A DNA stretch of 38,876 bases from Phycisphaerae bacterium (lineage in GTDB: Bacteria > Planctomycetota > Phycisphaerae > Sedimentisphaerales > Anaerobacaceae): NCBI GenBank assembly GCA_028715705.1, contig JAQURJ010000009.1:1-38876 (forward strand), in the 5' to 3' direction. Below the pieces are notes generated by a model. The model was not told where the DNA came from. It did not search any database and worked only from the letters and a program-made list of their open reading frames with translations. Shown one piece after another: positions 27,124-36,270 of this stretch (positions are counted from its first letter, which is position 1; every line of letters begins with the position of its first letter). The position numbers were made by a program, and so were the translations under genes.

Positions 27124-27999
27124 ATGGAAATTAGAAAACCCGTCGTTTCAGGCCAGTTCTACCCCGCAGGCGAAGCCGAATGCATCCGCCAGATAGAACA
27201 ATTCCTGCGAGAGCGGACTTTCATCGGCACCCTTCCAGACACCATTGATGCGGCCATAGTACCGCACGCTGGGTGGATGTTCAGCGGTTCGCTGGCCGCC
27301 CTCGCCTTGTCGGCTGTGAAGGAGCAAAATGAAAAAGTTGATACATTCATTATCTTTGGTGCAGCCCATAGCTCCGCTGGTGCCGCTGCCGGTGCCGTTT
27401 TCGACAAAGGCGCATGGATCACTCCCCTTGGCGAAATAGAGATAGACGAACCACTCGCAGCCGAAATAATCGACCAAACCCAGGCCGCTGCCGATATTCG
27501 CGCCCACCGCTACGAGCACAGCATCGAAGTCCAGATTCCCTTCATCCAGTATCTTTTTGAAGGCTCGAAAATTGTCCCCATAGTTACGCCGCCGGATGTT
27601 GCAGCTGTCGGCCTTGGCGCGAAGATTGCCGAAATAGTTAAATCCGGCCGCAAAAAAAACGTCTGCCTCGGTTCGACCGACCTGACCCATTACGGGCCGC
27701 GGTACGGTTTTGAACCGGCTGGCACTGGCGAAAAGGCGTTCGAGTGGGCAAAGGATGTCAACGACCGCCAATTCGTCGATTTAGCAATCAAAATGGATGC
27801 CAAAGAGCTATTGCGTTCGGCTTTGAGTAACTCCAGTGCCTGCGGACCCGGAGCAGCTGCTGCGACAACCGCTTTCGCAAAAGCAATGGGCAAAAAAAGC
27901 GGCACCCTGCTTTCGCTTACCAACAGTAGCGAGATTATGATTGAAAAGTTCAGCCAGCCCAGCGAAGACAGCGTCGGCTACGCCGCGATTGTCTTTTAG
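27124..27999 (+). CDS. AmmeMemoRadiSam system protein B (MEMO1 family)
   Basis: A 291-residue MEMO1-family protein, a homologue of the extradiol-dioxygenase-like fold. Family motifs seen are VSGQFYPA near the N-terminus, VPHAGWMFSG (His48), a FGAAHSS block, HSIEVQIPFIQYLF and STDLTHYG. In prokaryotes it is often encoded near AMMECR1 and a radical SAM protein in the AmmeMemoRadiSam set; those partners are not seen here. Eukaryotic MEMO1 binds iron or copper through conserved His/Cys residues, and this protein keeps several. The true start is probably the ATG at 27124; a GTG at 27109 is in frame. The biological role is not established. Confidence 0.92.
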   Translation: MEIRKPVVSGQFYPAGEAECIRQIEQFLRERTFIGTLPDTIDAAIVPHAGWMFSGSLAALALSAVKEQNEKVDTFIIFGAAHSSAGAAAGAVFDKGAWITPLGEIEIDEPLAAEIIDQTQAAADIRAHRYEHSIEVQIPFIQYLFEGSKIVPIVTPPDVAAVGLGAKIAEIVKSGRKKNVCLGSTDLTHYGPRYGFEPAGTGEKAFEWAKDVNDRQFVDLAIKMDAKELLRSALSNSSACGPGAAAATTAFAKAMGKKSGTLLSLTNSSEIMIEKFSQPSEDSVGYAAIVF

Positions 28000-28052
28000 C
28001 TTGCCCCTGCCTTTTTTATCTGCTCCCAATCCTTTGATGGCTGCCTTGTGTA

Positions 28053-28081
28053 TTGATAACTATTCCATTTTGCGTTATACT
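28053..28081 (+). promoter_or_regulatory. Sigma70-like promoter of the GH130 gene
   Basis: TTGATA (28053-28058) and TATACT (28076-28081) are separated by 17 bases; both match five of six consensus positions. The start of transcription would lie near 28088, shortly before the ribosome binding site of the gene starting at 28104. It sits just after the MEMO1-like stop. Confidence 0.6.
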
Positions 28082-28103
28082 GCACCGAAAATGGGGAATA
28101 AAT

Positions 28104-29147
28104 ATGACAATTTTGCGATCAAGTAAAAATCCGATCATCAGTCCGCGGGATGTCCAGCCGACCCGTAACGACTTCGAGGTCGTTTGCGCGTTTAATCCGG
28201 CTGTAACAACGTATAACGGAAAAACCGTAATACTGCTCCGCGTAGCCGAGCGACCCGTGAACAATAACAATGAACTGATACAAACGGTTATCTATAACCC
28301 AGTCTCGGATTCGGTGGAAATAAAGACTTTTTCTAAAAATGCACCCGGCGTAAATTACAGCGACTCGCGAATGGTGATTACACCAGAAGGAAATTTTCTG
28401 ACATCTCTTTCGCATCTGCGGCTTGCTGTCAGCGAGGATGGAGTAAAGTTCGATATCAGCCAAGCCCCTTGTCTTTTTCCACAAACCTTTTACGAATCCT
28501 ACGGGATAGAAGACGCCCGTATTACGCCTATCGAAAATACCTTTTACATAACCTATGTAGCCGTCTCTCCTGCCGGAGTGACAACATGCCTGGCCTCGAC
28601 ACAAGACTTCGTGACATTCACTCGTCACGGTATCATCACCTGCCCTGACAACAAGGACGTGGTACTGTTCCCTGAAAAGATAGAAGGCAGATATTTTATG
28701 CTCCATCGGCCTGTTACACCGCTCTTTGGAAAGTATGAAATGTGGCTCGGCCAGTCACCGGATTTGGCCTGCTGGGGCGGGCACAGACATCTTATGGGAG
28801 TCTCTAAGAACAATTGGGACAGCAGCCGACTTGGAGCAGGTGCACCGCCCATCAAGACTGAGCACGGATGGCTCGAAATTTATCACGGCGTCGATTCCGG
28901 CAATCGCTATTGTCTCGGAGCTGTACTGATGGATTCAAACGACCCGTCAAAAATACTCGCCCGTACAAACGACCCTATTCTCGAACCGATAGCACCCTAT
29001 GAAACAGAAGGCTTTTTCGGCAATGTTGTATTCACATGCGGCCTGACACAAAATAATGATGTGCTAAGGATTTATTACGGCGTAGCCGACACATCCGTCG
29101 CCGTCGCGGATATACCGCTGGCGGACATTTTTGCTGGTTTAAAATAG
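28104..29147 (+). CDS. Glycoside hydrolase family 130-like enzyme (mannoside phosphorylase type)
   Basis: A 347-residue five-bladed beta-propeller enzyme of the GH130 type, which includes phosphorylases that split beta-mannosides such as beta-1,4-mannooligosaccharides with phosphate. Family features are NPAVTTYNGKTVILLRVAER near the N-terminus, ESYGIEDARIT (Asp137 in the acid position), a PLFGKYEMWLGQSPDLACWG block, and APPIKTEHGWLEIYHGV. The C-terminal IYYGVADTSVAVADIPL is typical. It has no signal peptide and should act in the cytoplasm. The ATG at 28104 has GGGGA upstream and is preferred over an in-frame start 17 codons earlier, inside the promoter. Substrate specificity cannot be read from sequence. 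Confidence 0.9.
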   Translation: MTILRSSKNPIISPRDVQPTRNDFEVVCAFNPAVTTYNGKTVILLRVAERPVNNNNELIQTVIYNPVSDSVEIKTFSKNAPGVNYSDSRMVITPEGNFLTSLSHLRLAVSEDGVKFDISQAPCLFPQTFYESYGIEDARITPIENTFYITYVAVSPAGVTTCLASTQDFVTFTRHGIITCPDNKDVVLFPEKIEGRYFMLHRPVTPLFGKYEMWLGQSPDLACWGGHRHLMGVSKNNWDSSRLGAGAPPIKTEHGWLEIYHGVDSGNRYCLGAVLMDSNDPSKILARTNDPILEPIAPYETEGFFGNVVFTCGLTQNNDVLRIYYGVADTSVAVADIPLADIFAGLK

Positions 29148-29179
29148 ATAAGAAAATCAGATTTGCAATTTGGTTGAAA

Positions 29180-29851
29180 TTAATTTTTTTGTGCGAGTTT
29201 CAGGCTGTGACGGCGATTCAGTCCCGGCGAGGCAAGCCGGCTTTTTCCGGCTATGCTTCTGGTCTCTGCAAGGTGTCCGCCTTTTGCCTGCATTTTTCGG
29301 AAAGCAAAGGATGCTTCAATTTTATCTTTCCAGGTTATGGCGTCGGTAACAATGGTAACAGTCTTGCCTCTTTGCAGCAGGCCAAGAGCCGTTGCCTTTA
29401 CTGTGTCCTCGGCATTGGCGCCGATGATGATAAACTCGTTGGCAATGACTTCAGTAAAAAGCCTTTCGCTTCTCGGCTCTTCAAACGGGTCGGGACATCG
29501 TTCCTGAAGGATTATCTGGCGATAATTGCGGAGAACGTCGCAGGGCATATCCATTGAACTGTCGGGTGGGAAAACGATCCGGTCGTTTAGAAGTGTGAAT
29601 CGAAGTTTTCTGATGGCGGGAGTGCCCTCAATAGAATATCGCCCCTCGCTGGAACCATTTGAGTTAGCATATATCTGGCATGTAGAGATAACGGGGATAT
29701 TTTTCAAACGCGCCCAAGCCATCAACCTGCGGATATTGGCAAGAACTTTTTGCTGATGAGCGAAATCAGCTGGGTTTTTGAAGAAGAACCACTGGGTGCT
29801 TATATCCACCAGGATTTGTTTTCTTCTCGATCTCATAAGCTGACGTATCAT
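29180..29851 (-). CDS. Isochorismatase-like cysteine hydrolase family protein lacking the nucleophile
   Basis: A 223-residue protein with the isochorismatase fold. The first strand carries ILVDISTQ (Asp16 in the catalytic Asp position), and the last conserved block is IIIGANAEDTVKATALGLLQ with VTIVTDAI. In active cysteine hydrolases the xxCVxxTA pattern supplies the nucleophile; here it reads xxTVKATA, with Thr150 at the Cys position. The protein is therefore probably non-catalytic, or uses a different chemistry as in true isochorismatases, which lack this Cys. The C-terminal 25 residues are an added basic tail. The ATG is preceded by AGGGG, eight bases away. It is transcribed divergently from trmB and converges on the GH130 gene. 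Confidence 0.8.
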   Translation of the reverse strand: MIRQLMRSRRKQILVDISTQWFFFKNPADFAHQQKVLANIRRLMAWARLKNIPVISTCQIYANSNGSSEGRYSIEGTPAIRKLRFTLLNDRIVFPPDSSMDMPCDVLRNYRQIILQERCPDPFEEPRSERLFTEVIANEFIIIGANAEDTVKATALGLLQRGKTVTIVTDAITWKDKIEASFAFRKMQAKGGHLAETRSIAGKSRLASPGLNRRHSLKLAQKN

Positions 29852-29955
29852 TTTAGGTACCCCTTTGACCTTAATTTAAAATACGCACGGATTATCTCTA
29901 CTGTTCTATATAATCGAACTGTATAAGGTGAAGGTTAATCAAAAAAGTAAAATTC

Positions 29956-29984
29956 TTAACTTGTACAAAAATTGCGTTTATAAT
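29956..29984 (+). promoter_or_regulatory. Promoter of trmB
   Basis: TTAACT (29956-29961) and a perfect TATAAT (29979-29984) are 17 bases apart. The start of transcription would be near 29991, about 45 bases before the trmB ATG. It lies within the divergent region between trmB and the isochorismatase-like gene. Confidence 0.6.
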
Positions 29985-30034
29985 ACCGGCTTGGTTTTTG
30001 TTCAACAAATTACGTGTTTTTTTAGGTTTTTGGC

Positions 30035-30661
30035 ATGACAGCTAAGCTAAAAGAGTATCCCGAACTTACTTTGACGCCGGAAAGTATCGAGTCAGCACTT
30101 GATTTTGAGGATATTTTCGGACGTAAGGCAGCCGTCCATATCGAGATAGGCTCAGGAAAGGGAACTTTCCTGTTAAATCAGGCAAAGGCAATGCCCGAAA
30201 TGGATTTTATTGGTATCGAATGGGCGCGGAAATACTGCCGCCATGCTATCGACCGACTCGGCAGGTGGGGGATTAAAAATGTGCGAATTATTCGCACAGA
30301 AGCCGCCGATTTTTTAAGAGAACATATCAAGGATGGCTCTGTTGACTGCTTTCACATCTATTTTCCCGATCCATGGCCGAAGAAAAAGCATAATAAGCGG
30401 CGACTTGTTAATCTGGAGAATTTTGACCAACTGCTTAGATGTCTAAAACCCACTGGCATCATCAAATTCGCAACAGACCACGCCGACTACTTTGAGCAGG
30501 TAAAAAAGATAATAGCCGAAAAAACCGACCGGGTGGAAATAATTGATTTTACCCCTGCCGCTGGTACTGAAAATGGCGAAATCACCGGCACAAACTACGA
30601 GCGAAAATATATAAAAGATAAACGCGATATTCAGGCTGTTGCTGTTCGCAAAACCGCCTGA
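30035..30661 (+). CDS. trmB: tRNA (guanine-N7-)-methyltransferase TrmB
   Basis: A 208-residue SAM-dependent methyltransferase that makes m7G46 in the tRNA variable loop. Hallmarks are HIEIGSGKGTFLL (SAM-binding loop), FIGIEWARKY, CFHIYFPDPWPKKKHNKRRLV (the PDPWPKKRH catalytic block) and the C-terminal TNYERKYI motif. Length is that of normal bacterial TrmB. The ATG has a modest AGG upstream. It ends exactly where the convergent purM gene ends (30661/30662), leaving no spacer. Confidence 0.97.
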   Translation: MTAKLKEYPELTLTPESIESALDFEDIFGRKAAVHIEIGSGKGTFLLNQAKAMPEMDFIGIEWARKYCRHAIDRLGRWGIKNVRIIRTEAADFLREHIKDGSVDCFHIYFPDPWPKKKHNKRRLVNLENFDQLLRCLKPTGIIKFATDHADYFEQVKKIIAEKTDRVEIIDFTPAAGTENGEITGTNYERKYIKDKRDIQAVAVRKTA

Positions 30662-31729
30662 TTATTTCAGCACTACTTTGCCTGTTCCGGCAGTGATTTT
30701 GCCTATTTTATAGACCGTTTCGCCGTAGCGGGTCAGCTTGGCTGCGACCGAATCGGCAAAGTCAGCGGCTACAACCAGAACAAACCCGATTCCCATATTA
30801 AAGACGCGGTACATTTCCTCTTCCTCGACGGGGCCTTTTTCCTGCAGAAAATCAAAAATGGGCGGCTTATCCCAACTTTTTTTATTCAGCACTGCGTCGC
30901 AGTCTTTGGGCAGCACTCGCGGGACATTCCCGACTAATCCGCCGCCGGTGATATGCGCCATGGCGTGAACTATCTGCTTGACCTTATACTGACCGAGCAG
31001 TTTGATAACCGGTTTGACATAAATTTTCGTCGGCTCCAGCAAACAATCGCCTATAGCCATGCTGCCAAGCTCGTCAACGCAATCGGTCATTTTCAAATTC
31101 AAACTTTTAAAGCAAATGTTTCTGGCAAGGGCGAAACCGTTGCTGTGCAGGCCGCTGGACGCCAGGCCGAGAATAACATCACCCTTTTCAACATTTTGGC
31201 CGGTGATGATGCGTTTTTTTTCCACCACCCCAACCGCAAAACCAGCCATATCGAAATCACCTTTGCTGTAAGTATCGGGCATTTCGGCTGTTTCCCCGCC
31301 CAAAAGTGCGCAATCCGCCATTTTGCACCCAGCCGCTACACCTTTTACCATCTCGGCGACAACTGCTGGTTCGAGCTTGTTGAGGGCTATATAATCAAGG
31401 AAAAACATCGGCTCGGCACCCTGTACCAGCATATCGTTTACGCTCATGGCCACAAGGTCGATGCCTACGGTGTCGTATCGCTTCATCTTTGCGGCTATTT
31501 GCACCTTGCTGCCCACGCCATCGGTGCAGGCGACAAGGACGGGGTTCTTGTAATTTCTTTTGAACAGTTTCTCGTCATAGTCGAGCCGGAACAGGCCGGC
31601 AAACCCGCCGGGCATATCCATTACCCGCGGGCCAAAGGTGCTGCTCATACTGGATTGGATACGCTCGACCATTTCGTCGTTGGCATCGATATCGACACCG
31701 GATTGGGCATAACTTAGGTATTTTGTCAT
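30662..31729 (-). CDS. purM: Phosphoribosylformylglycinamidine cyclo-ligase PurM
   Basis: A 355-residue AIR synthetase that closes the imidazole ring in purine biosynthesis. Visible hallmarks are YAQSGVDIDAN at the N-terminus, CTDGVGSKVQIA, the VGIDLVAMSVNDMLVQGAEPMFFLDY region in the ATP-binding core, LLGGETAEMP, and HITGGGLVGNVPRVLP. Length and order agree with the family. It has its own promoter candidate (31787-31814), and the coding ends of purM and trmB touch tail to tail. Confidence 0.97.
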   Translation of the reverse strand: MTKYLSYAQSGVDIDANDEMVERIQSSMSSTFGPRVMDMPGGFAGLFRLDYDEKLFKRNYKNPVLVACTDGVGSKVQIAAKMKRYDTVGIDLVAMSVNDMLVQGAEPMFFLDYIALNKLEPAVVAEMVKGVAAGCKMADCALLGGETAEMPDTYSKGDFDMAGFAVGVVEKKRIITGQNVEKGDVILGLASSGLHSNGFALARNICFKSLNLKMTDCVDELGSMAIGDCLLEPTKIYVKPVIKLLGQYKVKQIVHAMAHITGGGLVGNVPRVLPKDCDAVLNKKSWDKPPIFDFLQEKGPVEEEEMYRVFNMGIGFVLVVAADFADSVAAKLTRYGETVYKIGKITAGTGKVVLK

Positions 31730-31786
31730 CGGTTATCCGTAAATATCAACCTTGTTTTTGCACAGCCAAAAACCACGTGATGAGTT

Positions 31787-31814
31787 ATTATATAACAGCA
31801 AGACCAAAATTCAA
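31787..31814 (-). promoter_or_regulatory. Promoter of purM
   Basis: On the minus strand TTGAAT (31814-31809) and a perfect TATAAT (31792-31787) are separated by 16 bases. The start of transcription would be near 31780, about 50 bases before the purM ATG. Confidence 0.5.
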
Positions 31815-31867
31815 ATTATAGTTTTTTTTCAAACTCGAGGGTGTGCGAGATTATTTTCTGGCCTCCT

Positions 31868-32074
31868 CTATGAGGCTTTTCGTTTTGCTTTCCAGTATAT
31901 TTGCCATTGATTGCTGTAATACACACTGGCTAAGGCCATTAAGGCTTGGGCATTGTCTTTGTCCCACATCATCCAGAAGCCTTTGAGTCGTGCGGTCAGG
32001 CAGCCGCAGAACGATTCGGTATGTCCCGAGCCTATATCATAGCCCATATTCAGGAAAGAAGGATAATCAGTCAT
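31868..32074 (-). pseudogene. C-terminal remnant of an ISKra4-like transposase
   Basis: A 68-residue frame with GYDIGSGHTESFCGCLTARL, then KGFWMMWDKDNAQALMALAS and YYSNQWQIYW. This matches the C-terminal pattern of ISKra4-type transposases (IGSG..E..C....RLKG..M.W...GAQA.L.L), where the Glu belongs to the DDE-type site. Only the last part remains, and the upstream transposase body and terminal inverted repeats are not visible between the EF-G-like gene and purM. I read it as a decayed insertion sequence. The family call is by pattern. Confidence 0.65.
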
Positions 32075-32126
32075 CGCTATGCGTCGTCATTGCGGGATGC
32101 TTTTTTGCTAAAGTTACTTTCTATTT

Positions 32127-34160
32127 TCAGCTTTCGGCTTCTTTTTCCTTTTGGTGTGCGGCTATGATCTGCTGCTGTACGTTTGGCGGAACGGGTTCAT
32201 AGTGGCTAAGCGTCATCGAGTAGCTACCCTGTCCTCCGGTAACGCTTTTAAGCTGGCTATTGTACTGTGTTACTTCTGAAAGAGGCACCTGCGCCTTGAT
32301 GACAATGAAGTTTCCGGCAAGCATATCCTGACCGATGACGCGACCACGTTTTGAGGCAAGATCGCCTGCGATATCACCTATGTTGTCAGCGGGGACAGTG
32401 ATTTCCATATTGACGATCGGTTCGAGCAGAGCGGGTTTGGCCTTCTGAATGGCATCGATGAACGCTCCCTTGCCGGCAGCTCTGAACGCTACTTCTTTCG
32501 AATCGACCGGATGGTACTTGCCGTCATATACCGAAACCTTTACATCCTGCATCGGATAACCAGCTACGACGCCGCTTTTCATAACGTCGTCGATGCCCTT
32601 AACGATAGGAGCTTCAAACTGTCCCGGTATCGAGCCGCCGAAAATATCCCATCCGAATTGCATTGGCGGGTCAGAATTCCGCTCGGCTGGTTCTACGCGG
32701 AGATACACCTCGCCGAACTGGCCTGCGCCGCCGGTCTGCTTTTTGTGCCGGTAGTGGCCATCAGCTTTGCCGGTAATGGTTTCGCGATATGGAATCTTTG
32801 GCTGTTTTGTGTTTACGTTCAGCTTGAACTGCTTTTCCATTTTTTCGAGTACTACCCGCAGGTGCAGGTCGCCCAGGCCGCTGATAACCAGTTCCTTTGT
32901 TTGTGCGTCATGGTGAAATTTGAAGCACGGGTCCTCGTTGGTCAGTTTTTCCAGAGCCGTACTGATTTTCTGCTCGTCTCCGCGTGAAGCAGGTTCCAGT
33001 GCCAGCGAGAACATTGGTTCTGGGAAAGCTGCCATCTGGAATTTTCCGCTTACTTTGCCGTCGTGCAGCGTGTCGCCGAGCGTAAGTTCTTCGATCTTGG
33101 CAAGGGTGATGATGTCACCGGCGACGCCGGCGTCTATCTCCTTGGTTTCATTGCCCTGACTTTTTAATATATGGCCGGGACGGATAGCTTTTTTCTCATC
33201 GTTTCGCAACAGGCTGGTATCGCTTTTAAGAGTTCCGCTGAAGATGCGGATAGTGGAAAATTTCATATTGGAACGCGGATCGAAACCCACTCTGAATACC
33301 AGACCTGCCAGCGGACCTGATGAGTCTGCTTTGGCTTCGGCCTTGTTTTCGCCTTTGGCAAGCAACGCAGGCGCGGCTTGAGCGGGCGACGGGCTGTATT
33401 TGACGATTAAGTCAAGTAATTCTGTTATGCCTACCTCGCCTCTTGCGTTGGTAAAGATTATGGGAATGATGGTTCCGGTCTTCATCGCCTTGACGAAAAC
33501 GAATGCTATCTGTTCGCTCGATATTGTCTCGCCGCCAAGATAGCTTTCCATAAGTGTATCGTCTGCTTCGATAACACTTTCGATAAGCTCGGTGTGAGCG
33601 TCTGCGACGCTGCCGATTGAAGAATCGCCGCTGTCGTTTATGATGCAGTCGATAACACTTTTGCTGTCTGCTGCCGGCAAATTTGCGCAGCGGCACTGTG
33701 AGCCGAAAGTTTCTCGAATATTTTTGAGCAGTTCCGGCAGGTCTATGTTATCGTTGTCCATCTTATTGATGACAATGATCTTGGGTTTATTTGCCTGGCT
33801 GGCAAGCTCGAAGAATTTGCGGGTGTTTGTTTCGATACCTGCCGATGCGCTAATGACTATTACTGCGGTTTCCGCAGCAGGGATGGCCCCGATGGCAGGT
33901 CCCATGAAGTCCGGATACCCGGGGGTGTCGATAAGGTTTATCAATATGCCGTTGTGGGTACAATTGGTGATAGCCGATTGAATCGAATGCAGGTGTTCTT
34001 TTTCCTCGTCGTAGTAGTCGCAGACACTCGATTTGTCGTCAACGCTTCCTAAACGGTTTACAGCGCCGGTTTTATGTAAAATCGACTCGGCAATGCTGGT
34101 CTTGCCGCAGCCGCCATGTCCCAGAAGCACGATATTGCGGATTTCACTTGTTTTAGCCAC
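32127..34160 (-). CDS. Elongation factor G-like protein (EF-G2 type)
   Basis: A 677-residue translational GTPase with the EF-G domain order. The G domain has P-loop GHGGCGKT (residues 14-21), DTPGYPDF (78-85) and NKMD (132-135). In place of the canonical switch I RGITI the protein reads EHLHSIQSAIT, a feature of the EF-G2 / EF-G-like subgroup rather than the main ribosomal EF-G. Domain IV begins near GHYRHKKQTGGAGQFGEV, and the C-terminal domain with GDLASKRGRV is present. Some EF-G-like proteins bind ribosomes without translocation activity; which role applies here is unknown. The start is a GTG with GGAGG nine bases upstream. Confidence 0.92.
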   Translation of the reverse strand: MAKTSEIRNIVLLGHGGCGKTSIAESILHKTGAVNRLGSVDDKSSVCDYYDEEKEHLHSIQSAITNCTHNGILINLIDTPGYPDFMGPAIGAIPAAETAVIVISASAGIETNTRKFFELASQANKPKIIVINKMDNDNIDLPELLKNIRETFGSQCRCANLPAADSKSVIDCIINDSGDSSIGSVADAHTELIESVIEADDTLMESYLGGETISSEQIAFVFVKAMKTGTIIPIIFTNARGEVGITELLDLIVKYSPSPAQAAPALLAKGENKAEAKADSSGPLAGLVFRVGFDPRSNMKFSTIRIFSGTLKSDTSLLRNDEKKAIRPGHILKSQGNETKEIDAGVAGDIITLAKIEELTLGDTLHDGKVSGKFQMAAFPEPMFSLALEPASRGDEQKISTALEKLTNEDPCFKFHHDAQTKELVISGLGDLHLRVVLEKMEKQFKLNVNTKQPKIPYRETITGKADGHYRHKKQTGGAGQFGEVYLRVEPAERNSDPPMQFGWDIFGGSIPGQFEAPIVKGIDDVMKSGVVAGYPMQDVKVSVYDGKYHPVDSKEVAFRAAGKGAFIDAIQKAKPALLEPIVNMEITVPADNIGDIAGDLASKRGRVIGQDMLAGNFIVIKAQVPLSEVTQYNSQLKSVTGGQGSYSMTLSHYEPVPPNVQQQIIAAHQKEKEAES

Positions 34161-34504
34161 TTTCAGATACCTCCAAGTAAAAATGTATCATTAACTTAAT
34201 TTTCAGGCTTAAAACGCATGATAATAAGCAGTTTCATCGCGAATTGGAAAGGATTTTTTAAAATTTTAGACGGCAGGCAGATTTTTTAAACAGACGAGCG
34301 GCTGGGGCTGATAGCAAAAATCAAAATTACAGAGCAAAAAGCGAAAAAGCGCGGCTCTTGGGGGTCAGTGATCAAATTTTGGAGGGAGCAGAAAACATCA
34401 AAAAATTTTGTAACATTGTGTAATTTTGAAAAAATTGACTCCAACGTCCAATAATGTTAAAATGCAGGTTTATCATAGTGGTAAATTAGCCGAAAAGACT
34501 AAAA
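34161..34504. other. Divergent intergenic region before the pilus ATPase genes
   Basis: A 344-base A/T-rich region between the EF-G-like gene (leftward) and the first GspE/PilB-like gene (rightward). A strong rightward promoter is at 34435-34463. No clear leftward promoter, RNA gene or repeat was recognised in the remainder. Confidence 0.5.
34435..34463 (+). promoter_or_regulatory. Sigma70-like promoter of the first GspE/PilB gene
   Basis: TTGACT (34435-34440) and TAAAAT (34458-34463) are 17 bases apart; both match five of six consensus positions. Transcription would start near 34470, about 35 bases before the ATG at 34505. Confidence 0.65.
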
Positions 34505-36229
34505 ATGGCAAAAGAACGTAAAAAACTCGGTGAAATTCTTTATAAGGCTGGCATTCTTCAAAAAGAACCACTAATAGCGGCTATCAAAATTGCCCAGAAA
34601 GATGGCAAAAAGCTCGGTCAGGTGCTTCTGGAAAAGAAATTGATTGACCAGCAGACGTTGACCAAGGCTATCGCCAAACAGCGAGGCTTGCGATATGTCA
34701 ACCTCGACAAACATCCAGCCGATCCCGAAGCTCGAAGAAGTATTCCTGAAGATCTCATAAAAAGACATAAGATTTTACCGCTTGGCCGCGACAACGGCCG
34801 CCTGAAGATCGCTATAAGTGACCCTGACAACATCGAATTGATGGATAATCTTCGTTTTCGGCTTAATACCGAGTTGGAGTTTTATCTGGCCAGCGAAGCC
34901 CAGATACAGGGATACCTTGAAGAGGCGGTTGAGGAGATCGAGGCCGAGGATGAACGGGACGAAATTCAGACCAGTATCGATGCCACAGCCGAAGAATTGC
35001 GGCTGGCCGGCGAAGAACTTCAAGCCGAAGTTCTGCGGGCGCAGGCCGGAGGTGAGCAGGATGAAGGCGGGGTAGTCCGGCTGGTGAACCTGATCATCGA
35101 TACGGCATACCGGATGCGGGCAAGCGATATTCATGTCGAACCTATGGCTGACAGGGTCAGAATCCGTTACAGAGTCGACGGCGTCTGTCTCGAAAAAGAT
35201 AATGTGCCTAAAAACATACAAGCTTCGATGCTGACGCGTTTTAAGATTCTTTCTGGAATGGACATTGCCGAAAAACGCCTTCCGCAGGATGGTCGTATCA
35301 AACGAAATATCGATGGACAGGATATTGATTTTCGTGTCTCTATTTTGCCGAGCAATCATGGCGAGAGCCTTGTTATGCGTATTTTGCGGCCTGACGCGGT
35401 CAATATAGGTGTTAAATCACTCGGTTTTGAGGGGGAAGACTATGAACGGTTCCAGAAGATCATTAAACGGCCTAACGGAATTTTTCTTGTAACCGGCCCG
35501 ACGGGAAGCGGAAAGACGACGACACTATACGCGGCTTTGCAGGAATTAAACAAGCCGGATAAGAAGATAATCACAGCAGAAGACCCGGTAGAATACAATT
35601 TTGCGGGAATGAACCAATGCCAGGTGAAGGATGAGATAGGGTTGACGTTTGACATAATTTTACGGTCGATGCTGCGTCAGGCGCCAAATATCATACTGGT
35701 TGGTGAAATTCGAGACGGTATTGTTGCAGATATCGCTATTCAGGCCGCTTTGACAGGGCATTTGGTTTTCAGCACGCTGCATACCAATGATGCCTTGAGC
35801 GCTATTACGCGTCTTATCGATATGGGGGTAAAGCCATTTCTTGTGGCAAGTTCCATTCAGGCGATAATGGCTCAGCGTTTGATAAGAGTTATTTGCAAGA
35901 ACTGCAAGATTGTTAACGAAAACCCAAACCCCAAATATCTTGATCTGCTGAACATTACCGCCAAGGATATTGAAAAGCATCCCATATACAAGGGAGCGGG
36001 TTGTCAGGCATGTCAGGGAACGGGATATAAAGGGCGAGTCGCTGTTTTTGAGATGGTTGAGTTGAATAATGAACTAAGAGAACTGGCGTTTTCGCGGGCT
36101 CCTACAACGGAATTGCGAAAAACTGCCAGAGCTGCCGGCATGCGGTTTTTGTCTGATGACGGAAAGATCAAGATTTTTAATGGCGTAACCACTCCTGAGG
36201 AAGTGGCGGGCGTAGCACAGGTAGAATAA
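34505..36229 (+). CDS. Type IV pilus / type II secretion assembly ATPase (GspE/PilB family)
   Basis: A 574-residue hexameric ATPase that powers pilin or pseudopilin assembly at the inner membrane. The N-terminal MshEN-type domain (about residues 1-140, starting with KLGEILYKAGIL and a second LGQVLLEKKLI repeat) can bind cyclic-di-GMP in relatives. The catalytic part has ASDIHVEP, Walker A GPTGSGKTT (331-339), the Asp-box segment ITAEDPVEY, Walker B ILVGEIRD and the His-box STLHTND. A zinc site is formed by Cys464, Cys467, Cys500 and Cys503. A charged stretch near 140-180 links the domains. It is the first gene of a set with PilT and another GspE/PilB. Confidence 0.93.
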   Translation: MAKERKKLGEILYKAGILQKEPLIAAIKIAQKDGKKLGQVLLEKKLIDQQTLTKAIAKQRGLRYVNLDKHPADPEARRSIPEDLIKRHKILPLGRDNGRLKIAISDPDNIELMDNLRFRLNTELEFYLASEAQIQGYLEEAVEEIEAEDERDEIQTSIDATAEELRLAGEELQAEVLRAQAGGEQDEGGVVRLVNLIIDTAYRMRASDIHVEPMADRVRIRYRVDGVCLEKDNVPKNIQASMLTRFKILSGMDIAEKRLPQDGRIKRNIDGQDIDFRVSILPSNHGESLVMRILRPDAVNIGVKSLGFEGEDYERFQKIIKRPNGIFLVTGPTGSGKTTTLYAALQELNKPDKKIITAEDPVEYNFAGMNQCQVKDEIGLTFDIILRSMLRQAPNIILVGEIRDGIVADIAIQAALTGHLVFSTLHTNDALSAITRLIDMGVKPFLVASSIQAIMAQRLIRVICKNCKIVNENPNPKYLDLLNITAKDIEKHPIYKGAGCQACQGTGYKGRVAVFEMVELNNELRELAFSRAPTTELRKTARAAGMRFLSDDGKIKIFNGVTTPEEVAGVAQVE

Positions 36230-36270
36230 TAAAAGTAAAAATCAAAAATAAAAATGTAAAAATGTGGAAT

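Noticed and set aside
30953-31717. Rightward 254-codon open frame
   Set aside because: Opposite purM, which is unmistakable; the frame is a by-product of codon usage.
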